A program made the position numbers and the translations under genes. The notes beneath the pieces are model-generated. The model saw only the letters and a program-made list of their open reading frames with translations, had not been told where the DNA came from and ran no database searches. Positions 17,163 to 25,950 of a stretch of DNA of 64,000 nt are shown piece after piece (positions within the stretch are counted from its first letter, which is position 1; each line of letters begins with the position of its first letter). Source of the stretch: Tahibacter harae. GTDB taxonomy: Bacteria; Pseudomonadota; Gammaproteobacteria; Xanthomonadales; Rhodanobacteraceae. The stretch covers positions 186,001 to 250,000 of the forward strand of contig NZ_JANFQO010000001.1 of NCBI RefSeq assembly GCF_024437735.1, in the 5' to 3' direction.

Positions 17163-18797
17163 ATGAATGATTCCGCTTCCCAAGGTACCGGCCGCCTCGG
17201 GCTGATGGCGCGCTCGGCGCAGTTACTGCGCTTCGCTTCGCGCTACCGCCATCTGGCCGGCGCCGCCGGCGAGCGCGGCTCGCGCGAGGATGCCGACGAG
17301 TTCGTCGCCGATATTCAGCGCCTGGGCCCGGCCTTCATCAAGATCGGCCAGGCCCTGTCGGTACGTCCCGACCTGCTGCCGCTGAACCACCTCAAGGCGT
17401 TGCAGAAGCTGCAGGACGACGTGACGCCGGTGCCGGTGGCCGACGTGCGCGCGGTGATAGAACGCGAACTGGGCGTGCGCCTGTCGAAGATCTTTCCCGA
17501 GTTCGACGACGCGCCGCTGGCCGCGGCCTCGCTGGCTCAGGTGCATGCGGCCGTGCTGCGCGACGGGCGCGAGGTGGTGGTCAAGGTGCAGCGGCCGGGC
17601 ATCGCCGACAGCATGGAAAGCGATATGACCGTGCTGCGCGGCTTCGCCGGCGCGGCCGACCGCTTCACCGACCAGGGCCGCCGCATCGGCTTCGGCGACT
17701 GGATCGAGGAAATGGCCGAGACCCTGGCCGAGGAACTGGACTATCGCCTCGAAGCCGCCAACATGCGCGCCCTCGCCGGTCAGCTGGCGGACTATCCCGC
17801 CCTGTTCGTGCCGGCGCCCATCGCGGATTTCAGCACGCGCCAGGTGCTGACCATGGACCGCGTGCGCGGCAGCAAGATCAGCCAGCACCCCGGCCTGCAG
17901 CGGCTGGAACATCCGCTGGCGGACCTGGCGCGCGATCTGGTGCGGGCCTATCTCGACCAGATCTTCGTGCATCGCCTGGTCCATGCCGACCCGCATCCGG
18001 GCAACCTGATCCTCTGCGGCGAACGGCTCGCCCTGATCGACGCCGGCATGGTGCTGCGCCTGGCGCCGCGCATGCGCGACAACCTGCTCGCGCTGATGCA
18101 GGCCACAGTGGAAGGCGACAGCGGCCGCGCCGCGCAGCTGATCGAACGCATGGGCGAACGCCTGCCCGTATTCGACGAACGCGCCTGGCAGCGCCGCTGC
18201 GACCGCCTGGTGCTGCGCTACTGCAATCAATCCCTCAACGACGAGGTCGGCGCGGGCGAACTGCTGCTGGCGCTGGCACGGCAGAGCGTGGAATCCGGCC
18301 TGCGCCCGCCGCCGGAAATGCCCGCGCTGGGCCGCACCCTGCTCGCGCTGGAAGGCTCGGCCAAGCGCCTGGATCCACGCCTGCGGCCGAATCTGCTGGT
18401 GCGCGAAAAACTCGACGGCCTGATCGGCCGGCGCGTGAGCGAGGAATTTTCGCCGACACGCCTGCGCGCGCAGCTGATCGAACTGGCCGGTCTGGGCACG
18501 CGCCTGCCGCAGCAACTGCGCGACGCGCTGGAGCTGGTCGCGCAGAATCGTCTGCGCGTGCGCATCTCCGGCCTGGGCGAGGCGCGCCTGCTGGAAAACC
18601 TGCAGAAGATCGCCAACCGTATCAGCGCCGGGCTGATTTCCGCCGGACTGGTGGTGGCCGCGGCGCTGACCCTGCGCATCGACGCCGGCCCGCGCCTGCT
18701 CGGCTATCCGGCGCTGGCACTGATCCTGTTCCTCACCGCCTTCGGCCTGGGCGCCGCGCTGGTCGTCAGCGCGCTGCGTTCGGACCGCCGCAAATGA
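17163..18797 (+). CDS. ABC1/UbiB-family atypical kinase
   Basis: A 544-residue protein. The hallmarks of the ABC1 (AarF/UbiB) family are present in order: the KxGQ motif at 60-63 (FIKIGQALSVRPD), the Ala-rich loop AAAS at about 120-123 in place of a Gly-rich loop, the nucleotide-site Lys141 in VVVKVQRPG, the catalytic HADPHPGN at 274-281, and the metal-binding DAG at 293-295 (the DFG position). Two transmembrane helices lie at the C-terminus (about 490-540), as in UbiB. UbiB supports ubiquinone biosynthesis or its distribution in membranes. No other ubi gene is nearby, so this may be a second ABC1 paralogue rather than UbiB itself. The DUF72 gene follows after seven bases and is probably co-transcribed. 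Confidence 0.88.
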   Translation: MNDSASQGTGRLGLMARSAQLLRFASRYRHLAGAAGERGSREDADEFVADIQRLGPAFIKIGQALSVRPDLLPLNHLKALQKLQDDVTPVPVADVRAVIERELGVRLSKIFPEFDDAPLAAASLAQVHAAVLRDGREVVVKVQRPGIADSMESDMTVLRGFAGAADRFTDQGRRIGFGDWIEEMAETLAEELDYRLEAANMRALAGQLADYPALFVPAPIADFSTRQVLTMDRVRGSKISQHPGLQRLEHPLADLARDLVRAYLDQIFVHRLVHADPHPGNLILCGERLALIDAGMVLRLAPRMRDNLLALMQATVEGDSGRAAQLIERMGERLPVFDERAWQRRCDRLVLRYCNQSLNDEVGAGELLLALARQSVESGLRPPPEMPALGRTLLALEGSAKRLDPRLRPNLLVREKLDGLIGRRVSEEFSPTRLRAQLIELAGLGTRLPQQLRDALELVAQNRLRVRISGLGEARLLENLQKIANRISAGLISAGLVVAAALTLRIDAGPRLLGYPALALILFLTAFGLGAALVVSALRSDRRK

Positions 18798-18804
18798 CGC
18801 CGGC

Positions 18805-19557
18805 ATGAAGACCGTGCGCATCGGCTGCGCCGGCTGGTCCCTGGGCAGCGCGCACAAGGCGCATTTCCCCGCGGAGGGCACGCAGCTGGAGCGCTATGCG
18901 GCGGTGTTCAACGCGGTGGAAATCAATTCCTCGTTCTACCGCCCGCACCGTCCCGAAACCTATCGCCGCTGGAGCGCCAGCGTGCCCGGGGACTTCCGTT
19001 TCGCCGCCAAGCTGCCGCGCAGCATCACGCACGAACATCGCCTGGCCGGCACGACGGCGCTGCTGGATAAATTCCTGGCCGAAGTCGGCGCGCTCGGCGC
19101 CAGCCTCGGCGTGCTGTTGATCCAGCTGCCGCCCAGCCTGGCTTATGCGGAGGACCGCGCCGGCGCGTTCCTGCGCACGCTGCGCGAACGCCATGCCGGC
19201 GGCCTGTGCCTGGAGCCGCGGCACGCGAGCTGGTTCAGCGCGGCGGCCGAATCGCTGCTGGACGAATACCGCGTAGCGCGCGTGGGCGCGGATCCCGCGC
19301 TCAACGCCGCCGCGGCCGTGCCCGGCGGCGGCGCCGGGCCGCGCTATACGCGCCTGCACGGTTCGCCGCGCATGTACTGGTCTGACTACGGCCCTGAGCA
19401 GTTGCAGGCCGTCGCCCGGCGCCTGCGCGCGGAACAGGCCGCCGGTGCCGACAGCTGGTGCATCTTCGACAACACCGCCGCGGGCCACGCGCTGGGCAAT
19501 GCACTGGAACTGCGCCGGCTGCTGCGGACGGCAGCGGCAGGCGGCGATCCGTCCTGA
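18805..19557 (+). CDS. DUF72 (YecE-like) family protein
   Basis: A 250-residue protein with the DUF72 signature: the opening RIGCAGWSLG, then AVEINSSFYRPHRPETYRRW, VPGDFRFAAKLPRSITHEHR, and near the C-terminus the conserved YTRLHGSPRMYWSDYG followed by WCIFDNTAAGHA. The fold is a TIM-barrel-like domain and the length is normal. The biochemical role of the family is not established. It lies seven bases after the ABC1 kinase gene, in one transcription unit. Confidence 0.9.
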   Translation: MKTVRIGCAGWSLGSAHKAHFPAEGTQLERYAAVFNAVEINSSFYRPHRPETYRRWSASVPGDFRFAAKLPRSITHEHRLAGTTALLDKFLAEVGALGASLGVLLIQLPPSLAYAEDRAGAFLRTLRERHAGGLCLEPRHASWFSAAAESLLDEYRVARVGADPALNAAAAVPGGGAGPRYTRLHGSPRMYWSDYGPEQLQAVARRLRAEQAAGADSWCIFDNTAAGHALGNALELRRLLRTAAAGGDPS

Positions 19558-19870
19558 GCAGGCGCCGGCTGCGGATGGAGCGTTGCGCCCGGCACGATTT
19601 TAATTTTTGCCACTTTTATCATTTTTTCCACAACTGCTGTCACGCACGACCACAGCCATCGCATGGTGCACCCGCGCGCCTGCGACGCACACAGCCCCAT
19701 TCAGATTGCGCGCAATGCATCGGGCAAAATGCCTGCCATGGCGATGCGATTGCGGACTCTGTTTGCAAAACTCGCAAGAAACCGGCGGTCCGGCGCGGAA
19801 AATCACAAACTCGCCACGCCGTGCTGGTTAGAAACACCTACCAGGTTCGTTACTGCGCTCGCTCACGATC
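19558..19870. other. 313-bp region with an AT-rich phased T-tract block
   Basis: Between the DUF72 gene and the response-regulator gene. T runs lie at 19598-19601, 19604-19608, 19614-19617 and 19622-19627 in otherwise GC-rich DNA. The first two form a TTTTAATTTTT block that could serve as a weak terminator tail for the DUF72 gene; the approximate 9-bp spacing of the later ones could also bend DNA. No gene is convincing here. Confidence 0.4.
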
Positions 19871-20365
19871 ATGGACCGCACTCCGCATCCCCGCAGCCCG
19901 CCCGCGGCTGCCGCTCCGCCCTCAGGCCGGCCGGCTTCGCCGGATACCGCGCACCCCTCGCAGACCGGCGACCCCAGCACGGCGCGGGATGGCTTCGCAC
20001 ACCGCGTGCTGCTGGTGGAAGACCAGCCGGACGTGGCGCGCGCCACCGCCCTGGGACTGGAATTGCTGGGCGCGCAGGCCGTGATCGCCGCCAGCGGCGA
20101 AGAGGCCCTGCGGCAGGCACCGCAGCTGCGGCCGACCCTGGTGCTGCTCGACATAGACCTGCCCGATATCAGCGGCCACGAAGTCGGACGGCGCCTGCGC
20201 CAGATGCGCGAACTGGACGCCGCCGTGATCGTCGCGCTGACCAGCTGGAACACGCCGGAAATGCGCCGGCGCTCGGCCGAGGCCGGCTTCGCCGAACACG
20301 TGATAAAGCCGCTGGACCTGGACGGACTCAGCGCACTGCTGCAGCGAACCCGTCCAGCGCATTGA
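19871..20365 (+). CDS. Single-domain response regulator
   Basis: A 164-residue protein consisting of a 45-residue Pro/Ala-rich N-terminal arm and one receiver domain. Expected residues are present: acidic pair Glu50-Asp51, phospho-acceptor Asp94 (VLLDIDLPD), Thr124/Ser125 (ALTSWN) and Lys146 (IKPLD). There is no output domain, so it must act through a partner protein, like CheY-type regulators. Its 3' end overlaps that of the opposing histidine kinase gene by 38 bases. The kinase is the obvious partner, but this is inference. Confidence 0.85.
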   Translation: MDRTPHPRSPPAAAAPPSGRPASPDTAHPSQTGDPSTARDGFAHRVLLVEDQPDVARATALGLELLGAQAVIAASGEEALRQAPQLRPTLVLLDIDLPDISGHEVGRRLRQMRELDAAVIVALTSWNTPEMRRRSAEAGFAEHVIKPLDLDGLSALLQRTRPAH

Positions 20366-21488
20366 CCGCGGCGGCATCCGCATCCGGCGCCGGCGCAATT
20401 GGCAGATGCACGGAAAAGACCGTGCCTTCGACCGCATCGGATACCACCTCGACCTTGCCGCCGTGGCCGCGCGCGATCTCCTGCACGATGAACAGGCCCA
20501 GACCCAGGTGCGCGCCCGGCTTCGCATTCGAGCCGCGCGCCGTCGGCGAGAACAGGCCGGACAGTTCGGCCTGCGCAATCACCGGCCCGCGGTTGTGCAC
20601 CGACAGCACGACGCGGCGCGGATCCTTGTTCAGCACGACGCGGATCACGCCCTGGCTGTCGCCATGTATCGCCGCATTGCGCAGCAGGTTGGACACGAGC
20701 TGCCCCAGGCGCGCGCGGTCCCATTGACCGAAGCACTGGCCCTGCGTCTCCAGCACGAAACGGTGCGAAGGAAACTCGGCGTTCACTTCCGAAACGATCT
20801 CGGCCGCCAGCAGGGCCAGATCCATGTCCACCGGCCGCACCGTCATGCGGCTGTGCAGGCTGGCCGCGGCGACGCCCATCAGGTCATCGACCATGGGCAC
20901 CATGCGCGCCAGCGCGCGGCGCAGCTGGCCCATGGCCTCGTCCTCGCGCACTTGCGGATGACGGTGCGCCAGGATATGCGCGGTCATGGACGCGGTATGC
21001 AGCGGGCCGCGCAGGTCGTGCGCAACTATGCCCATCACCAGCGCGCGGTCGCGCTCGGCCGCCTGGGCGAAAGCGAGCACAGCTTCCGCGGTGATGCGGT
21101 CCAGCGATTCATTGAACATCACCAGATCGTCGAACGCCTCCGGACTGCGCACAAAACCCGCGCCCGCCCACAGGCGCAGCACCACGGCGCGCAGGGCGCG
21201 GAATTCCGACGTCATGGCGACCAGCGACAGCCCCGCGGCGTGGCGTTGCAGGCCGTGCTCGGAGCCGCCGGCGATCATGCTTTCGTTTCTCGCGGCGGAC
21301 TCCGCCGCGCCGCAGGCGCCCTGCGGCGCACGCATGTCGTCGGCTACCGCATCCAGCAGACGGCCTGCATGGGCATGCAGCTCGGCCGCCGAGGTCTGCC
21401 CGTTGAACGGCGGCAGCCCTTCCGCGAACTGCTGCCACGCTTCGACGATGCGGCCATGGTTCGCCTTGATGAACTCTGCCAAGCGCAC
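20328..21488 (-). CDS. Soluble sensor histidine kinase
   Basis: A 386-residue protein. The GTG start at 21488 is fixed by a near-perfect Shine-Dalgarno sequence (AGGAGGAG, six-base spacer). Residues 1-145 form an all-helical sensor region without membrane segments, similar to the N-terminal regions of cytoplasmic RsbT-/RsbR-type regulators. The H-box is IVAHDLRGPL (His157), the N-box NLLRNAAIHG (Asn267/Asn271), and the ATP lid has HLGLGLFIV (about 328-335). The gene is convergent with the single-domain response regulator and overlaps its 3' end. A cytoplasmic signal is likely; its nature is unknown. Confidence 0.88.
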   Translation of the reverse strand: MRLAEFIKANHGRIVEAWQQFAEGLPPFNGQTSAAELHAHAGRLLDAVADDMRAPQGACGAAESAARNESMIAGGSEHGLQRHAAGLSLVAMTSEFRALRAVVLRLWAGAGFVRSPEAFDDLVMFNESLDRITAEAVLAFAQAAERDRALVMGIVAHDLRGPLHTASMTAHILAHRHPQVREDEAMGQLRRALARMVPMVDDLMGVAAASLHSRMTVRPVDMDLALLAAEIVSEVNAEFPSHRFVLETQGQCFGQWDRARLGQLVSNLLRNAAIHGDSQGVIRVVLNKDPRRVVLSVHNRGPVIAQAELSGLFSPTARGSNAKPGAHLGLGLFIVQEIARGHGGKVEVVSDAVEGTVFSVHLPIAPAPDADAAAVNALDGFAAAVR

Positions 21489-21770
21489 GACGGGCTCCTC
21501 CTGCTGAGTTGGTTGATGCCTCCCCGGCCTCCTGAACTGTGCATGGAACCCAATGCGCGCAGGCGCGTCAACTGGGTGAAATCATTGTGTTACCGCCGCG
21601 ACCGGCAGCCCGGCGATCTTCATGTTGGAAAGCCGCGGCACCACCGGCGCCGGTCCGTCGATGAACACGCCCGTGGTCCGGCTGTGGGATACCGTGCTGT
21701 CGATCAGCTGGACGGCGCAGGGCGCGCCTATGGTCAGTGTGCCGATGACGGACGCTCCGCGCGCCGCGGT

Positions 21771-22598
21771 TCAGACCGTTTTCCTGCGCCATGCGGCCGC
21801 AAGCACGCAAAGCAGCCAGGTGCCGTTGATCGCACCGAGCAGCGTGAGCAGCTGCATTGCCTGCTCGTGCATGGCCTGGGCCGCGTCCGGGCGCCAGGCG
21901 AACAGCGCAATGTCCTCGGGAAGGTTCAGGCCGTGCTGTCCGGCTGCGCGGCGCGCGAGCCGCCAGTGCGGCGTGAAGCGGGTGAACCGCACCACTTCGC
22001 CGGGACGGTCCCAATCGCTCAGCGGCAGGCGCCCCACCTTGCCGGACAGATAGGTCGACGCGGCAACCCAGGCAATGACCGGATCGCCGCGCTTCCAGCC
22101 CGGCGCCAGCAGCGGCGCAATCCAGTAGGTTCCTACGTGCCTGCCGCGTGCCACCGTCATGGGCGTGTCCAAGGCAAATTCGCGCGCGATGCGCCAGCCG
22201 GCAGGCCGGTAGGCCGCCGTCAGCGGCGCCTCGCGCAGCAGCTCCGGCGCTGCATCGGCGATGCGGCCCAGCCAGGCGTTGTCGACGCAGAAGACGGCGA
22301 TGGTGCAGCCGCCGCCGAGAAACACCGCCGCCAGCCGCAGCCCGCGGCTGCGCGGCGCTATCCACCGCGAGAGCAGCGCCGGCAGTACGAACAACCCGCC
22401 CAGCGCAACCATCATCACGACAGCAAAGTGCTCCACATCCAGCGCCACCACGCCGCTGCCGGCCAGCACGATGACGAGGCTGAGGACGGAGAATTTGAGA
22501 AAAGTACGGATCATGCGGATGGACAGCCTGCGCGGAGTGAGGGCTTGCGCCAGCGCCGTGCCGGCAGCGGAGCCAGATCGCTGAACCAGAACGTCCAT
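21771..22598 (-). CDS. Membrane protein of unknown function
   Basis: A protein of 275 residues from 22598, or 247 if the ATG at 22514 (MIRTFLKF) is the start; the latter places a basic tip directly before the first transmembrane helix and may be correct. Neither start has a clear ribosome-binding site. There are three closely spaced N-terminal membrane helices, a roughly 140-residue extracytoplasmic domain (TYWIAPLLAPGWKRGDPVIA, then LPLSDWDRPGEVVRFTRFTP), and one C-terminal helix ending in basic WRRKTV. I do not recognise the family. It is separated from the protease gene by a strong terminator. Confidence 0.6.
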   Translation of the reverse strand: MDVLVQRSGSAAGTALAQALTPRRLSIRMIRTFLKFSVLSLVIVLAGSGVVALDVEHFAVVMMVALGGLFVLPALLSRWIAPRSRGLRLAAVFLGGGCTIAVFCVDNAWLGRIADAAPELLREAPLTAAYRPAGWRIAREFALDTPMTVARGRHVGTYWIAPLLAPGWKRGDPVIAWVAASTYLSGKVGRLPLSDWDRPGEVVRFTRFTPHWRLARRAAGQHGLNLPEDIALFAWRPDAAQAMHEQAMQLLTLLGAINGTWLLCVLAAAWRRKTV

Positions 22599-22786
22599 CC
22601 TGCGCCGGACCGGACATGGCCGCCGCGCGCCGCTGATCCGCGCTGTGCGGACAGGCTTGGCGGCGGTTGTCCGGGCCGTCGCAGCGGCGGTGCCGCGGTA
22701 CGGCAGCGGGCCGGCTGCACAGCCGGTCTCTCACGACATTGGCATCACCAGGGCACAGCGGCATGGCGCGGGCCGGAGCAGCTGCG

Positions 22787-22830
22787 GCAACGGAAAAACC
22801 CCGCATTTCTGCGGGGTTTTTCCTTGTTGC
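22787..22830. terminator. Strong bidirectional rho-independent terminator
   Basis: GGAAAAACCCCGC, loop ATTTCT, GCGGGGTTTTTCC (22792-22822), extended by outer GCAAC/GTTGC pairing. It has an A tract on one side and a T tract on the other, so it works in both directions. It lies 33 bases after the stop of the leftward protease gene and ends that transcription unit. Confidence 0.92.
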
Positions 22831-22862
22831 GTGCCGACGCTACACGGACGGGCCGCAGCCCA

Positions 22863-25853
22863 TCACCGCGTGGCGGGCGCCGCCGTGCCGCCGAGTTCGA
22901 TGCGCCGGCCGGCCGCCGTCGTGCCGGCTGCGCGGATCACCCAGTTGACCTCGCTGCCCACGCCGGCCTGCGTGGGCTGCAGATGCACCGCGGCGCTGCC
23001 CAGTACCGGGTCCTCGCCGGTGTAGGCACCGGCATAGGAGCGGCCGAGGAAGTTCGACAGCTCGCCCGTCGCCGGACGCGGCCCGGTGCCGGACGGGTTG
23101 GTCATGGCGATGACGATATCGCCCGGCCCGTCCAGCACGATGGGCTGCTCCAGCACCAGCGTGCGCAGGCGCGCGCCGGCGCTGGCGATGACGTAGCCCT
23201 TGCGGGAACCGACCAGGGTTGCGCCGTTGGCGGGATCGCGGTCGTCGTCCTGGTAGACGTAGAAGTCGTAGCGGTCGCCCGCGTGCACATAGGCCGACGA
23301 GCCAGTGAGGAAGGTGATCGTCGTCAGGGTGAGCGGGAATACCGCCGCCGGCGGCGAGTAGCGGTTGGCCCAGAGCATGGAACAGGCCGTGCCGCAGCCC
23401 ACGGCGCTGTAGCCGCTGACGAACTGGTCGGCGCGCAGCTCGCACTGGCCTTCGCTGCATTCCACGCTGACTTCATTGCCGCGCACCGCGACCGGCAATT
23501 GCTGCACGGGCACGTCGGCGCCGGCCTCGCGCAGCAGCAGGCGGCCGAAGCTCTTCTCCGCGGGCACCGTGATGTCGTCCACCGTTGCGGTGATGGTCAG
23601 CACCTGGCTCGCCCCCGGCGTCAGCGTGAAGCTGGCGGGTTCCACACTGAGCGCGTAGCCGGCCGGATGCTCGAAATCGGCCGTCCAGGTACCGCTGCGC
23701 GTCAACCGGCTGCGCACGGTGCGCGTCCACTGGCAGCGCTCGCCGCAGCTCATGTTGCGCAGCGACGGCAGGTTGAGCTGGTGTACGCGCAGCGATCCGC
23801 CATTCGGATTGGCCGCATCGTAGTTGGCCATGCTCTCGTCCAGGGTCAGGCCGGCCAGGGCTGCGCGGCTCAGGTCGACGCGGCCGCTGCCGACTTCCTC
23901 CGGCGTCCACGGCGTTATGCCGTCTTCCAGATGACCCGCGGTGACCGTAGTCGTCATCAGCGCCGACTTGATCTCGGCCACGGACCAGTCCGGATGTATC
24001 GCCCGCAGCAGCGCTGCACTGCCGGCGACGTGCGGACTGGCCATCGAGGTGCCGCTCAGCCACTGGTAGTCGCCCGAGGCCGGATCGGTCGCCGCGTAGA
24101 TGCCGACGCCGGGTGCGGCGATATCCGGCTTGGCCAGATCTTGCAGCGGCGGCGGCACCGGGCCGCGCAGGCTGAAGTTGCCGATGACATCGGGCTGCTG
24201 CGCGCGCTGCAGCGCGGGCTTGAAGTGGCCGCTGCTGCCGGCCCGCGGATCGAAGCCGTCGATGAATACCGCATCCGCCGGGCGCACTGGTTCGGGATGC
24301 GCGGCGAGGAAAGCCAGCAATGCCTGGGAAGTCTGCAGCGGCGTGATGCTGAACGCGCCTATCGTCTCCGGCGCACCGGTGGTGTCCATGCGGAACGGAT
24401 CGGCCTGCTGGTTGACGACGACGACCAGGTCGGCGCCCGCAGCCGCGGCGTTGATGATCTTCTCGGAGAAATTGCAATCGCCGCGCTGTACGACGGCGAT
24501 CGCGCCGTTGAAATATCCATCGGGAATTACACCGCCGGCGGTGCAGCCGCGCAGGTTTTGCGCGTAGCTGCGCAATGGGCTGCGCAAGCGCTCGCCCACG
24601 TCGAGCGCGGACAAGGTGGTGCTGCCGGGCACGACTTCCATGTCGGTCAGCAGCGCCGGCGGCGCGACCGGGCCGGTCACCGACAGCGCCGGCACGAAGG
24701 CGATTTCATGCGTGGACGCGGCCACCGTCGTCACCCACGGGCCGAGATTGGCGACGCGGCCGGCGGGATCCAGGCAGCCCGCATCGGTATTGCCGGCGGC
24801 GGCGGCCACGAACACGCCGGTGGACGCGGCGCCGCGGAAATCCGGATGGTCGACCCAGGGATTGCCATAACCGCAGGTGGGGCCGATGGAATAGTTGGCC
24901 ACGTCCACAGCGTCGGCCACGGCGGCCTGCACGCCGGCTTCCAGCGCATCGCTGAAGCAGCCGCCGGCGCCGCAGACCTTGTAGCTGATGACGGACGCGC
25001 AGGGCGCGACGCCGGACATGCTCCCGCCCGCCGGCAGTATCGGCGTGGGCACGGTGGCGGCATCCAGCGTGTTGCCGGCGGCGGTGGACGCCACGTGCAT
25101 GCCGTGGCCGACGCCGGGATCGGGTGCAGGATTGGTTCCGGTGCAGACGATGCCGTTGCTGGCCGTGCAATCGTGCGCCACCAGCTTGGGACGGCTCGCA
25201 TCGAAGCCGCAGGCCGGATCGTTCGCGAACGAGGGATGGCGCGCATCGGCGCCGGTGTCGATGACGCCGATGCGGATGCCCGCGCCGCGCGTGGCCGCGG
25301 CATAGGCCGGCACGGCGCTGCCGTCCCAGAGTTTGTCCGCACCGATGAAGGTCGGGCCGCGATAGGTCAGCGGCTGCTGCACCTGGACCGGAGCGACGCT
25401 GACGATGCCGGGCAGCGCCGCGACGGCGGCGGCCTCCTGCGGCGACAGCGGCAGGGAGACACCGTGATGGGTAACCTCGTAGTGGAACTGCGGCGTCACC
25501 GCGCGTCCCAGGAGCCGGCCGATCTGCTCCAGATGCAGCGCGCGCTGCGCGGCCAGATGCGCCGAATAGGCCCGCGCCGCCGGCGAGCGCACATCCAGGC
25601 GCGCAGCAAACGGCATGCGCAGCGGCGCCGTGCGCGCCAGGCCCGGCAGCGCGCCGTCGTAATCGGCCAGTCCCGGTTCGGCGAAGCGGACCAGATAGCG
25701 GCCGGCGGGCGATATCCCGATCTCGCGCACGGCCACGGCATCGGGCAGCGGATTCGCCGCGGCGCGTTCCGCCGCGCCCAGGGCGCACAGCGCCAGCAGG
25801 ATCGCGGACGGCAGGGCCGAGACGCGGGAAGAAAAACCAAGCAGATTCATCAT
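22863..25853 (-). CDS. Secreted subtilisin-like serine protease (S8) with PA domain
   Basis: A 996-residue protein with a signal peptide at about 10-34 and a pro-domain at about 40-165. The S8 catalytic domain has Asp199 (GVIDTGAD), His250 (GHGMHVAS), oxyanion Asn355 (AAAGN) and Ser603 (GTSMASPHVAG). The usual stretch between Asn and Ser is interrupted by a protease-associated (PA) domain at about 405-520 (VVQRGDCNFSEK is its core). After residue 680 come a fibronectin-like domain and a cysteine-rich C-terminal beta domain with several paired cysteines. Such proteases degrade extracellular protein. Unusually, VFIDGFDPRAG (529-539), a motif expected at the C-terminus of secreted proteins in this group, lies inside the catalytic region. 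It is 97 bases after the giant secreted protein gene, on the same strand. Confidence 0.92.
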   Translation of the reverse strand: MMNLLGFSSRVSALPSAILLALCALGAAERAAANPLPDAVAVREIGISPAGRYLVRFAEPGLADYDGALPGLARTAPLRMPFAARLDVRSPAARAYSAHLAAQRALHLEQIGRLLGRAVTPQFHYEVTHHGVSLPLSPQEAAAVAALPGIVSVAPVQVQQPLTYRGPTFIGADKLWDGSAVPAYAAATRGAGIRIGVIDTGADARHPSFANDPACGFDASRPKLVAHDCTASNGIVCTGTNPAPDPGVGHGMHVASTAAGNTLDAATVPTPILPAGGSMSGVAPCASVISYKVCGAGGCFSDALEAGVQAAVADAVDVANYSIGPTCGYGNPWVDHPDFRGAASTGVFVAAAAGNTDAGCLDPAGRVANLGPWVTTVAASTHEIAFVPALSVTGPVAPPALLTDMEVVPGSTTLSALDVGERLRSPLRSYAQNLRGCTAGGVIPDGYFNGAIAVVQRGDCNFSEKIINAAAAGADLVVVVNQQADPFRMDTTGAPETIGAFSITPLQTSQALLAFLAAHPEPVRPADAVFIDGFDPRAGSSGHFKPALQRAQQPDVIGNFSLRGPVPPPLQDLAKPDIAAPGVGIYAATDPASGDYQWLSGTSMASPHVAGSAALLRAIHPDWSVAEIKSALMTTTVTAGHLEDGITPWTPEEVGSGRVDLSRAALAGLTLDESMANYDAANPNGGSLRVHQLNLPSLRNMSCGERCQWTRTVRSRLTRSGTWTADFEHPAGYALSVEPASFTLTPGASQVLTITATVDDITVPAEKSFGRLLLREAGADVPVQQLPVAVRGNEVSVECSEGQCELRADQFVSGYSAVGCGTACSMLWANRYSPPAAVFPLTLTTITFLTGSSAYVHAGDRYDFYVYQDDDRDPANGATLVGSRKGYVIASAGARLRTLVLEQPIVLDGPGDIVIAMTNPSGTGPRPATGELSNFLGRSYAGAYTGEDPVLGSAAVHLQPTQAGVGSEVNWVIRAAGTTAAGRRIELGGTAAPATR

Positions 25854-25950
25854 GGGTGATTCCAGAACAGGGTAAGCACGTCCGTAGGACGGGAAGGTGA
25901 TCCGGCCGCGGCGAGCGGCCGGATCGCTTCATCGGCAGAGCGCGGAACGC

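Noticed and set aside
21582-21770. A 62-codon open frame directly after the stop of the small membrane protein gene, in the same frame (contains TGVFIDGPAPVVPRL).
   Set aside because: It has no good start codon or ribosome-binding site, and an open frame of this size is common by chance at this GC content. Stop read-through or a gene remnant cannot be shown from one sequence.
22740-22830. Possible CRISPR-like or phage attachment repeat around the CCCCGC palindrome.
   Set aside because: It is a single hairpin flanked by A and T tracts, fully explained as a bidirectional terminator.
20406-25859. An 1817-codon rightward open frame opposite the kinase, membrane protein and protease genes.
   Set aside because: It is a shadow of the leftward genes: its translation is rich in His, Arg, Gln and Gly with no domains, while the opposite strand has intact catalytic motifs.
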